From: Yunchengibacter salinarum
GTDB lineage: Bacteria; Pseudomonadota; Alphaproteobacteria; Sphingomonadales; Kordiimonadaceae
Direction: 5' to 3'
Length of the DNA: 64,000 bases
NCBI RefSeq assembly: GCF_037658235.1
Contig: NZ_JBBJLN010000009.1
Location: 1-64,000, forward strand
Part shown: positions 43,501-50,556 of the stretch, piece after piece
Layout: each line of letters opens with the position of its first letter
Numbering within the stretch: the stretch's first letter is position 1
Program-made: the position numbers and the translations under genes
Notes under the pieces: generated by a model
What the model was told of the DNA's origin: nothing
Seen by the model: only the letters and a program-made list of their open reading frames with translations
The model's database searches: none

Positions 43501-44126
43501 GCCAGGTCCCATCCGCCCAGTCTGGCGCTGGCCTCCCACGTAACGGGGCCAGCGGGAAGGTTGCCGCCCAGCGTGGCATCCACCGCCGTCAACCGCCGTT
43601 CAGGGCCGTTTCGCGGACGCAGGGTGATGGCGCCGTCGCGCAGCCTCAGCCGGTCCAGTGTCACCGCGCGAGACCCAGTGCTCCCGGCGGCAAGCCCCGC
43701 CAGGCGCCACCCCTCATCACCCTGTTCCAGCGTCAGCGCGGCCCCGTCCAGCACCACCCGCTTCAGCGCCAGATCACCGCGCAACAGGGCACCCACGCCC
43801 AGCCTGAGGGCGATTCGGTCGGCGCGCGCCACCACATCGCCCTTGGCCCCGTCCAACGGGCGCAGCACCACCTGCCGGGCGGTGAAGGACGGGCGCGGCA
43901 GCAACGAAACCGACACATCCCCGCCCAGATCCACCGACAGGCCGATTCGGTTGGACGCCAGCGTGGCCAGATCCCGGCGATAATCGTTCCAGTCCACCAG
44001 CGACAGCGTTGTCACCAGCCCGGCCAGCGCCAGCACAGCCACGCCCCCGGCGACCAGCAGCACGCGCCTGAAACGCGACCCCCCCGGATCGGGCGGGCCT
44101 GATTTCTCCGGCTGTGTGGTGGCCAT
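40554..44126 (-). CDS. Large AsmA-family envelope protein
   Basis: Encodes 1190 residues. A cytoplasmic stretch and one transmembrane helix (about 19-43) are followed by an AsmA N-terminal domain (LVDWNDYRRDLATLASNRIG) and a very long series of repeated beta-rich segments, ending with the AsmA C-terminal domain and an acidic Gly-rich tail. Such proteins span the periplasm, and relatives (AsmA, TamB, YhdP) move phospholipids to the outer membrane or assist assembly. The start at 44126 has AGGGAG upstream; the open frame to 46019 is antisense to the ClC gene and was rejected. It is divergent from that gene. Confidence 0.85.
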   Translation of the reverse strand: MATTQPEKSGPPDPGGSRFRRVLLVAGGVAVLALAGLVTTLSLVDWNDYRRDLATLASNRIGLSVDLGGDVSVSLLPRPSFTARQVVLRPLDGAKGDVVARADRIALRLGVGALLRGDLALKRVVLDGAALTLEQGDEGWRLAGLAAGSTGSRAVTLDRLRLRDGAITLRPRNGPERRLTAVDATLGGNLPAGPVTWEASARLGGWDLAADGRFRARPEGEGDSLDLSVSLAGASMDLNGRLFDDGMDGRLKLSGDDAVAFLSAVKALTGGGPSRGIETAIPFLVDAQLRRDTHMQHVTTRRMRLGETRGQATLMAAPGGQAHLAGSVALGVVHADLLRALMVGLAAPDTVDAAPMDDGGAHDMPEYSAALDLTLEGFEWRGGVVQHLESGLSITANRLRLEQMQGLLPGGARLALTATLTTGDGPDLRGQVHMGQGNIRKVLAWLGGERAQSLLQRVPMDRLATGRLNADVHWTPGRWTVDDLSGRLDAIRFKGAMAGTDKGLSSLNMEAGPVALAAYGLGLSPASGDMANGAAPEGAPWPDRLGRALELVAPEDGSALDFDLLLDSVALGVTRLDRLAARGTLTRERLLLDSLVLGPDGAGASLAGSVHLARDDRRLDLRATLAQAPDSLSDVLAAFAAPSIRPAVAEGPEALGLAPLTGSVRLTGPLDRARLALDLSGQGRRHLRADGMVPLLPDGPLDLQLDVSNPDLAPALRLAGWPVAARVPADMTMDIAGGAEEPLSLRMSGGLIGGRIRVTARRAPGPQGASPGWQLEGGFDHDSPATLADAFYSPVSFADMSLPDAAGSLSLSGWMQGPRHWDATRLDLAVGEARLTGKLSLMSNNILDGALTIRGLDIGTKLLKARENGAVSGASASGPRLPAALDGITGSVSLAVSDSHMLGQPLLAPSAGLTLAAEDVTVTAGPDARLGDGALALDARLNWADDDRKGGASVRLDAAALDMGAALADLGAGRVLSGAARVSLDLAASPVLVSALNGTVDLNGSNMRLGFLDAPGMSALIRTADSGSGFLDRMGGFLRDGETAARDVTVSLALQDGTARIQTAEAAGPWGRLGLTGSIALSDAQMTVDGTLALSQPPDTPAIPLAFRGAIDQPRLRVESRALERFALSEIRSRLGAALQDRMSGDTGNPGAAVMGAALSLLDQLGRKRATEAPEDAAQDESGGDADGGG

Positions 44127-44285
44127 GGCTTTCTCCCTATCCGGCTTGTGCCGGTCCATCATGGGCTTATGGAGGTGGCGACACAACTCCCTCAGCCGGG
44201 GTGCTGCCCGGCCCGCCGCTTTACAAGCCCGGCGCCAGCGGGCTAAATCGCCGGATGGTTCGGGGTATTGCGTGATGAGGGGCTC

Positions 44286-46079
44286 ATGACGGCACAAACC
44301 GGTGACGGCGGCGACGCCGCGGCGGGCTGGCGCGCCCGGCTGACCCGCTGGCTGCGTCGCCCTGCCATGGAACATTGGCTGCTGTTGGGGCTCGCCGCCA
44401 TAATGGGCACGGTGTCGGGCTTCGCCGCCATCGGCTTTTATCTGGCCATCGACTTTCTTCTGGTGCTGGGCTTCGGCGCCAATGAAGCCCAACTGGCCAC
44501 ACGCGCCGCCGGCCTCAGCCCATGGCAGATTCTGGCCGTGCCGGTGCTGGGCGGACTGGTGGTGGGACAATTGCTGCGTTTCCTGCCCGGCCACAAGGCC
44601 CATGCCGTGCCCCATGTGATCGAGGCCGCCGCCCTGCATGGCAGCCGCATCCGCCTGCGGGACGGCCTGTTCAGCGCGGCGGTGACCATCACCAGCCTGG
44701 GCAGCGGTGCTTCCACCGGGCGGGAAGGCCCGGTGGTCCATCTGGGCGCCACACTGGCCGCCCGGCTCACGGCACTGGCCAGGCTCAATCCCGCCATCGG
44801 GCGCACCCTGCTGGGCTGCGGCGTGGCCGCGGCGGTGGCGGCATCCTTCAATGCCCCCATTGCCGGGGTCTTTTTCGCGCTTGAGGTGATCATCGGGCAC
44901 TATGCCCTGCACACTTTCGCACCCATTGTCATCGCGGCCATAGCGGGTACCCTTGTCAGCCATGCCCATCTGGGCAATTTCCGCGCTTTCCAGATCACCG
45001 ACCAGATGATCGCCACCTTCTGGGAGTTTCCCGCCTTCGTGCTGCTGGGCGTGCTGGCGGCGGGGCTCGCCGTGCTGTTCATGCGCGGCCTGATCGCCAT
45101 AGAGCGGCTGCAAAAACCCATTGCCCGCCATATACCGCTGGCGCTGCAACCGGCGCTTGGCGGCCTGGTGGTGGGCTTTATCGCCATGGTCCACCCGGAA
45201 GTGCTCTCGGTGGGGTATGAGGCCACGCATACCGCGCTCACCGGCGGCTATGGCCTGGCCCTGCTGCTGACCCTGATCAGCGTGAAGCTGGTGGCGAGTT
45301 GGGCATCCTTCCTGTTCCGGTTCGGCGGCGGGGTGTTCAGCCCGTCCCTGTTCCTGGGGGCCATGCTGGGCGGCGCCTTCGGCCATCTTGCAGGCGGGCT
45401 TCCCATGGTGACATCCGCCCCGTCGCTCTATGCCGTGGTGGGCATGGGCGCGGTGGCGAGCGCGGTTCTGGGCGCTCCCATTTCCACCATTCTGATCGTG
45501 TTCGAGATCACCGGCGACTACAGTGTGGCGCTGGCGGTGATGGTGGCCTCGGCGGTGGCCAGCATGACCGCCCGACTGTTCGTTCATGGCTCGCTGTTCC
45601 ACATGCAGCTTCGGGAAAAGGGCATGGAACTGACCGGCGGGCGGGCCACCTTCCTGCTGCGGTCGGAAACCGTGGAAGGGCATCTGACACGCGATTTCAC
45701 CACCATCACCACGGACACGCCCCTGTCCGAAGCCCGCGCGCATCTGCTGAGCCGGGGCGGTGGCGAAATGGTAGTGCTGGAAAGCAGTGGCCGGCTGGCG
45801 GGAATGCTGGCCCTTACCGATATGCCGCACGCCCTGCTGGAAAACGGCACCGGTGACGGTCAGCCCGTGGAAAGCCTGATGCGCCCCACCGTTCCCCACC
45901 TGTATAGCGACGAGCCGCTGGGCCATGCGCTGACGGCGATGGAAACCACCGGAGAGGATGTGCTGCCCGTGGTGGACCGGGAAACCGGGACCGTCGCCGG
46001 GCTGGTGCGCTATCGCCATGTGCTGGAAGCCTATAACAAGGCCCTGCTCGAAGCGCAGGGCGAGGACCGGGGCCTTTGA
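44286..46079 (+). CDS. ClC-family chloride channel with CBS domains
   Basis: Encodes 597 residues: about ten membrane helices (30-440) followed by two CBS domains (about 475-590). The gating-glutamate motif GREGPVVHLG has Glu147, and GGGVFSPSLFLGA is intact. The motif corresponding to the proton-glutamate region reads FALEVI; Val201 aligns with Glu203 of E. coli CLC-ec1, so a passive channel is more likely than a proton exchanger. The first selectivity motif is the variant AVPHVIEAA in place of GSGIPE. The ATG at 44286 has GAGGGG upstream. It is divergent from the AsmA-like gene. Confidence 0.9.
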   Translation: MTAQTGDGGDAAAGWRARLTRWLRRPAMEHWLLLGLAAIMGTVSGFAAIGFYLAIDFLLVLGFGANEAQLATRAAGLSPWQILAVPVLGGLVVGQLLRFLPGHKAHAVPHVIEAAALHGSRIRLRDGLFSAAVTITSLGSGASTGREGPVVHLGATLAARLTALARLNPAIGRTLLGCGVAAAVAASFNAPIAGVFFALEVIIGHYALHTFAPIVIAAIAGTLVSHAHLGNFRAFQITDQMIATFWEFPAFVLLGVLAAGLAVLFMRGLIAIERLQKPIARHIPLALQPALGGLVVGFIAMVHPEVLSVGYEATHTALTGGYGLALLLTLISVKLVASWASFLFRFGGGVFSPSLFLGAMLGGAFGHLAGGLPMVTSAPSLYAVVGMGAVASAVLGAPISTILIVFEITGDYSVALAVMVASAVASMTARLFVHGSLFHMQLREKGMELTGGRATFLLRSETVEGHLTRDFTTITTDTPLSEARAHLLSRGGGEMVVLESSGRLAGMLALTDMPHALLENGTGDGQPVESLMRPTVPHLYSDEPLGHALTAMETTGEDVLPVVDRETGTVAGLVRYRHVLEAYNKALLEAQGEDRGL

Positions 46080-46162
46080 TTCGAGCCGCCGCGCCTGATC
46101 CGTGACGCGATGGGTGCGCGTGGGGCTTTTGCCCGCCCGCCCATGGTGCTATGAGGGGCGCC

Positions 46163-48475
46163 ATGAGCGATGACCCCTTTGACATGAGCGACCTGGACAG
46201 CCCCCCGCCCCCGGCGACGGAACCGCCCTATCTGACCGGGCTCAACGCCCAGCAACGGGAAGCGGTGCTGTCCACCGATGGTCCGCTGCTGGTGCTGGCG
46301 GGCGCGGGCACGGGCAAGACCCGCGTGCTGACCACCCGGCTTGCCCATATCCTGCGCCAGGGCCTGGCCCGGCCACAGGAAGTGCTGGCGGTCACCTTCA
46401 CCAACAAGGCGGCGGGCGAAATGAAGCGCCGGGTGGAACAGTCATTGGGCCGCCCGGTGGAAGGCATGTGGATCGGCACCTTTCACGCCCTTTGCGCCCG
46501 CATTCTGCGCGCCCATGCGGAACTGGCCGGCCTGCGCCACGATTTCACCATTCTGGACACAGACGACCAGATACGGCTGCTGAAACAGTTGCTGGCCGCC
46601 GAGGGGCTGGACAGCAAACGCTGGCCCGCCCGCCAACTGGCCGGGCTGATCGACCGCTGGAAAAACCGGGCCATCACGCCGGACACGGTGCCCGCATCGG
46701 AATCCCACGCCTTTGCCGATGGCCGGGGCGTGGCGCTGTACCGCGCCTATCAGGACCGGCTGAAAGTGCTCAATGCGGTGGATTTCGGCGATCTTCTGTT
46801 GCATGTGATCACCCTGTTTCAGACCCATGACGACGTGCTTGGCCGCTATCAGGACCGCTTCCGCTACATTCTGGTGGACGAATATCAGGATACCAATGTG
46901 GCGCAGTATCTCTGGCTCCGCCTGCTGGCCCGGCGCACCGGCAGTGGCGAGGCACGCAATATCTGCTGCGTGGGGGACGATGACCAGTCCATCTATGGCT
47001 GGCGCGGCGCCGAAGTGGGCAACATATTGCGCTTTGCACAGGATTTTCCCGGCGCGAAAACCGTGCGGCTGGAACAGAATTATCGCTCCACCGGCCATAT
47101 TCTGGCCGCCGCGTCGGCGGTGATCGCGGGCAATGAAGGGCGGCTGGGAAAAACCCTGTGGACCGAGGACGGCGACGGGGAACGGGTGCAGATCCACGGC
47201 GTTTGGGATGCCCATGAGGAAGCCCGCAGCATCGGCCACATGCTGGAGGAGATGGAGCGCGGCGGCGCCACGCTCAATGATGTGGCCGTGCTGGTGCGCG
47301 CCTCCTTCCAGATGCGGGAAGTGGAAGAGCGCCTGATCCAGATTGGCCTGCCCTATCGGGTGATCGGTGGCCCGCGCTTTTACGAGCGCCGGGAAATCCG
47401 GGACGCGCTGGCCTATTTCCGCCTGATCATGCAGGAAGACGACGACCTGGCCTTTGAGCGCATCATCAATGTGCCCAAGCGCGGCATCGGCGCCACCAGC
47501 CTGCAAAGGCTGCACAAGCTGGCCCGCGCCCACGGGGTCTCCATGACACGCGCCGCCCGCCAACTGGCCACGCTGGATGAATTGCGCCCGCAGACCCGCA
47601 AAAGCCTGAACGCCTTTCTGGAAGACCTGGACCGCTGGCGGGCGCTGCTGCACACCCACACGCACAGCGAACTGGCGGAAGTGGTGCTGGAGGAATCCGG
47701 CTACAGTGCCATGTGGCAGAAGGACACCGCGCCCGATGCCAAGGGGCGGCTGGAAAACCTGAAGGAACTGGTGGCCGCCATGGGCGAATTCGACAGCCTG
47801 GCCGGGTTCCTGGAACATATCCAGCTTGTCATGGAAAACGAAGAGAACGCCACCGCCGACAAGGTGAACCTGATGACCCTGCACGGTGCCAAGGGGCTGG
47901 AATTTCACACCGTCTTCCTGCCCGGCTGGGAAGAGACCGTCTTTCCCAACCAGCGCGCGCTGGATGAAAGCGGCACGGCGGGGCTGGAAGAGGAACGGCG
48001 GCTGGCCTATGTGGCGCTGACCCGTGCCCGGCGGCAGGCCCATGTGTTCTTCGCCGCGAACCGGCAGGTGTTCGGCCAGTGGCAGAACAATCTGCCCAGC
48101 CGTTTCATCGACGAACTGCCCGGCGAGCATGTATCCATGAACGCGGCCAGCGGCGTGTACGGCAATACCGCCCCCCGCATAGAGGAGGCGGACGCCTTTG
48201 GCGGCATCGACAATCTGGTGCGCGGCGGCGGCAGCAAATACGGCCCCGGCTGGCAGCGGGCGGAGCGCCGGGCGGCGCGGGCCCGCCCTGTTACCCCGCG
48301 TGCGCCCAAACGGGAAAGCATCAGCACGCTGGCGGTGGGGGAGCGAGTCTTCCATGACAAGTTCGGATATGGTGAAGTGATTGATGTGGCCGGGCACAAA
48401 CTATTGATTTCATTTGATAAATCGGGCGAAAAGCGGGTCATGGACAGCTTTGTGCGCCCGGCGGATGAGGCGTAA
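46163..48475 (+). CDS. uvrD: ATP-dependent DNA helicase, UvrD/PcrA type
   Basis: Encodes 770 residues of superfamily 1A helicase. Motif Q/I: NAQQREAVLSTDGPLLVLAG with GAGTGKTR; motif II VDEYQDTN; motif III QSIYGWRGA; motif IV LEQNYRST; motif V LMTLHGAKGLEF; motif VI AYVALTRARR. A C-terminal tudor-like domain (about 715-765, VGERVFHDKFGYGEVIDV) binds RNA polymerase in relatives. It acts in nucleotide excision and mismatch repair and displaces polymerase. Start at 46163 with GAGGGG; 46151 is the alternative. Confidence 0.96.
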   Translation: MSDDPFDMSDLDSPPPPATEPPYLTGLNAQQREAVLSTDGPLLVLAGAGTGKTRVLTTRLAHILRQGLARPQEVLAVTFTNKAAGEMKRRVEQSLGRPVEGMWIGTFHALCARILRAHAELAGLRHDFTILDTDDQIRLLKQLLAAEGLDSKRWPARQLAGLIDRWKNRAITPDTVPASESHAFADGRGVALYRAYQDRLKVLNAVDFGDLLLHVITLFQTHDDVLGRYQDRFRYILVDEYQDTNVAQYLWLRLLARRTGSGEARNICCVGDDDQSIYGWRGAEVGNILRFAQDFPGAKTVRLEQNYRSTGHILAAASAVIAGNEGRLGKTLWTEDGDGERVQIHGVWDAHEEARSIGHMLEEMERGGATLNDVAVLVRASFQMREVEERLIQIGLPYRVIGGPRFYERREIRDALAYFRLIMQEDDDLAFERIINVPKRGIGATSLQRLHKLARAHGVSMTRAARQLATLDELRPQTRKSLNAFLEDLDRWRALLHTHTHSELAEVVLEESGYSAMWQKDTAPDAKGRLENLKELVAAMGEFDSLAGFLEHIQLVMENEENATADKVNLMTLHGAKGLEFHTVFLPGWEETVFPNQRALDESGTAGLEEERRLAYVALTRARRQAHVFFAANRQVFGQWQNNLPSRFIDELPGEHVSMNAASGVYGNTAPRIEEADAFGGIDNLVRGGGSKYGPGWQRAERRAARARPVTPRAPKRESISTLAVGERVFHDKFGYGEVIDVAGHKLLISFDKSGEKRVMDSFVRPADEA

Positions 48476-48491
48476 TACAAGGAATATGGCA

Positions 48492-49433
48492 ATGAGCGAG
48501 ACCGAAACGGTCTGGTGTGCGACCGGCACCCTGCCACCGGCACAGGCGGAAGCACTGGAAGCGGTGGTGGATACGGTGGCCGAGCGGTTCAACGCCCCGC
48601 CCCCCACCATTTCCGCCTTCGACCCCCTGAGCGCCACGGAAGACGACAGCACCGGGGAAGACTGGCGCGTGGACCTGTTCTTCACCGGCACGCCCGCGGC
48701 GGGCTATCTGGATGCCCTGCTGGCCGCCGCAGGCGCCGAGGGGCGCCCGTTCGAACTGGCCCCCGTGCCGGATCGGGACTGGGTGAGCGAAAGCCAGAAA
48801 CTGCTGCATCCGGTCAGCGCGGGGCGGTTTTTCATTTATGGCGCCCATGACGCCGACAAGCGCCCGGACGACACCATCAATCTGCATATCGAGGCGGGCC
48901 AGGCATTCGGCACCGGGCGCCACGAAACCACCTGCGGCTGCCTGGAACTGCTGGACCGCATGGCCGAACGGGGCGAGTCCCCCGGTCGGATTCTGGATGT
49001 GGGCACCGGGTCCGGCGTGTTGTCGCTGGCCGCCCACAAGCTGTGGCGGGATGCCCGGATTCTCGCCAGCGATATAGACCCCACCGCCGTCAATGTAGCA
49101 CAGGCCAATATCGACCAGAACCGGTGCGCATCCCGACCGGCGGGATCGACCGCGGGGGGCATCGCCACGCTGGCCGCCGATGGCCTCACCGGCCCGGCCT
49201 TTGCCGAGGACGGCCCCTATGACCTGATCATGGCGAACATTCTGGCCAGGCCGCTGGTCATGCTGGCCCCCGCCATTGCCGACGCGCTGGCCAGGGGCGG
49301 CCAGGTAATGCTGTCCGGTCTGCTGGTCACGCAGGAAAAAAAAGTCCTCGCGGCCTATGGCGCGCGAGGACTGAAACCAGTTGATCGCATTATCAGAGGG
49401 GACTGGCTTGCCGTGCTCCTGAAAGAAGCCTGA
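48492..49433 (+). CDS. prmA: Ribosomal protein L11 methyltransferase
   Basis: Encodes 313 residues. An N-terminal substrate-recognition domain (about 1-95) precedes the SAM-dependent methyltransferase with ILDVGTGSGVLSLAAHKLW (motif I), SDIDPTAVNVAQANIDQN (motif II) and MANILARPLVMLAP carrying the N-[IL]-[IL]-A-x-P-like motif. GTGRHETT is the typical PrmA stretch. It methylates ribosomal protein L11. The start at 48492 has AGGA 8 nt upstream; the ATG at 48486 is too close to that site. It follows uvrD by 16 bp. Confidence 0.94.
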   Translation: MSETETVWCATGTLPPAQAEALEAVVDTVAERFNAPPPTISAFDPLSATEDDSTGEDWRVDLFFTGTPAAGYLDALLAAAGAEGRPFELAPVPDRDWVSESQKLLHPVSAGRFFIYGAHDADKRPDDTINLHIEAGQAFGTGRHETTCGCLELLDRMAERGESPGRILDVGTGSGVLSLAAHKLWRDARILASDIDPTAVNVAQANIDQNRCASRPAGSTAGGIATLAADGLTGPAFAEDGPYDLIMANILARPLVMLAPAIADALARGGQVMLSGLLVTQEKKVLAAYGARGLKPVDRIIRGDWLAVLLKEA

Positions 49434-49495
49434 TCGGGCCAGTCGGGGCAGAGCCCGGCCCTGCCATCGGCAAGGTCGGCGCAAAGTCCGGTCGC

Positions 49496-49795
49496 TCAGG
49501 CGCCGATCGGGCGCCGGGGCATCAGGCCGCCCAGATTCGCCGGGCGCACCAGGCGAATACTGTCCATAAAGCGGCCAAGGCGGGGCATCACACCGGCGCC
49601 GGTGGGCTCGATCGGGGCCATGGCGCCGAATTCCACCATCAGCTCGGTAAAGCCGTCGGTATAGAAAATGTCGCTGATCAGGCCACGCAGTCCGCGGCGT
49701 TCCTGAACGGGGCGCGCGGCGGGCATGTCATTGAGAACCGGTACGCCGGAAGCGATGAAATCTTCCAGTTGGCTGCGGGTCAAAGGGTGAGTCAC
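49496..49795 (-). CDS. Small protein of unknown function
   Basis: Encodes 99 residues from a GTG start at 49795 with AGGAG 8 nt upstream. The sequence (THPLTRSQLEDFIASGVPVL, then FTELMVEFGAMAPIEPTG) has no family I recognise, no signal peptide and no membrane span. The C-terminus is Arg/Leu/Pro-rich. It is convergent with prmA. The good ribosome site and protein-like composition support it being real, but no function can be inferred. Confidence 0.5.
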   Translation of the reverse strand: MTHPLTRSQLEDFIASGVPVLNDMPAARPVQERRGLRGLISDIFYTDGFTELMVEFGAMAPIEPTGAGVMPRLGRFMDSIRLVRPANLGGLMPRRPIGA

Positions 49796-49980
49796 GGGAC
49801 GAACTCCTGCAAATCTGGGTATCCGGGAAATTCGGGGGCGGTTCACTGGTCGGCGGTTGCTGGCGCAGCGGAACCCGTCCTCGCATCTGTGTCGGCCATC
49901 CGACAAGGCAGCATATAGGGTGGGAGATGACGCCTTTGTAGCGGTAAAAGTGCATTACAGCCATGCACAGAACGCATGGC

Positions 49981-50556
49981 TCAGGCGGATGCGTTGCCCG
50001 GCACGCGATAGCGATAAATCCGCCGCGTCGTCAGGCCGTCGCCCAGTTCAAGCCGGGTTTCCGGGGTCCATCCCGGCAGGGCAAAGGCGTTGCACAGAAC
50101 GAGGGAGCCGGGCGGCAGGGCGGCTCGCAGGTCCGGCGCAAGGCGGGTCATCATGGCGGGCCCCAGAAACAGCAGCAGCACAACCGGCCCCTGCCCGGTG
50201 AACGGGTTTCGTACCAGAAAGCGGCCCGCTTCCACCCGCATCAGGCGGGCGCGGGGCTGACGGGCGAACCTGAGCCGGGCCACCATCAGCGGCAGGGGGG
50301 AAATGTCCACCCCCAGACCGCGGGCCTCAGGGCAGCGCCTGAGCGCATCGGCCAGCAAACCGCCCCACCCCACGCCCAGATCCACGATCAGGCCGTCATG
50401 TTGCCTCGGCAACAGGGTCATCAGCGCGGCCTTTTCCGCCCGGCTGCTGGGCATGGGCGGCACGCCGGTGCGCAGAACGGGCACCAGAACAAGGCCGATC
50501 AGCAGGGCCACCGCACCCGCCAGCAACAACGCCGCCAACAGCGGATCAGGCACCAT
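49981..50556 (-). CDS. Membrane-anchored SAM-dependent methyltransferase-like protein
   Basis: Encodes 191 residues. An N-terminal hydrophobic anchor (LLAALLLAGAVALLIGLVLV, about 6-30) precedes a class I methyltransferase fold with motif I DLGVGWGGLLADAL and the acidic ribose-binding Asp in GVDISPLPL. The combination of one span plus a small Rossmann methyltransferase recalls the FAM173/ATP-synthase lysine methyltransferase type, but specific residues could not be confirmed. The start overlaps the ligA stop by 11 bp, so it is coupled to ligA. The target is unknown. Confidence 0.7.
   Translation of the reverse strand: MVPDPLLAALLLAGAVALLIGLVLVPVLRTGVPPMPSSRAEKAALMTLLPRQHDGLIVDLGVGWGGLLADALRRCPEARGLGVDISPLPLMVARLRFARQPRARLMRVEAGRFLVRNPFTGQGPVVLLLFLGPAMMTRLAPDLRAALPPGSLVLCNAFALPGWTPETRLELGDGLTTRRIYRYRVPGNASA

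Noticed and set aside
40635..44102. A 1155-codon plus-strand open frame
   Set aside because: Antisense to the AsmA-like gene, with Arg/Gln/His/Pro low-complexity composition and no recognisable domain.
44127..46019. Minus-strand extension of the AsmA-like frame by about 630 codons
   Set aside because: It is antisense to the ClC channel gene; the AsmA signal anchor and a good ribosome site mark the true start at 44126.
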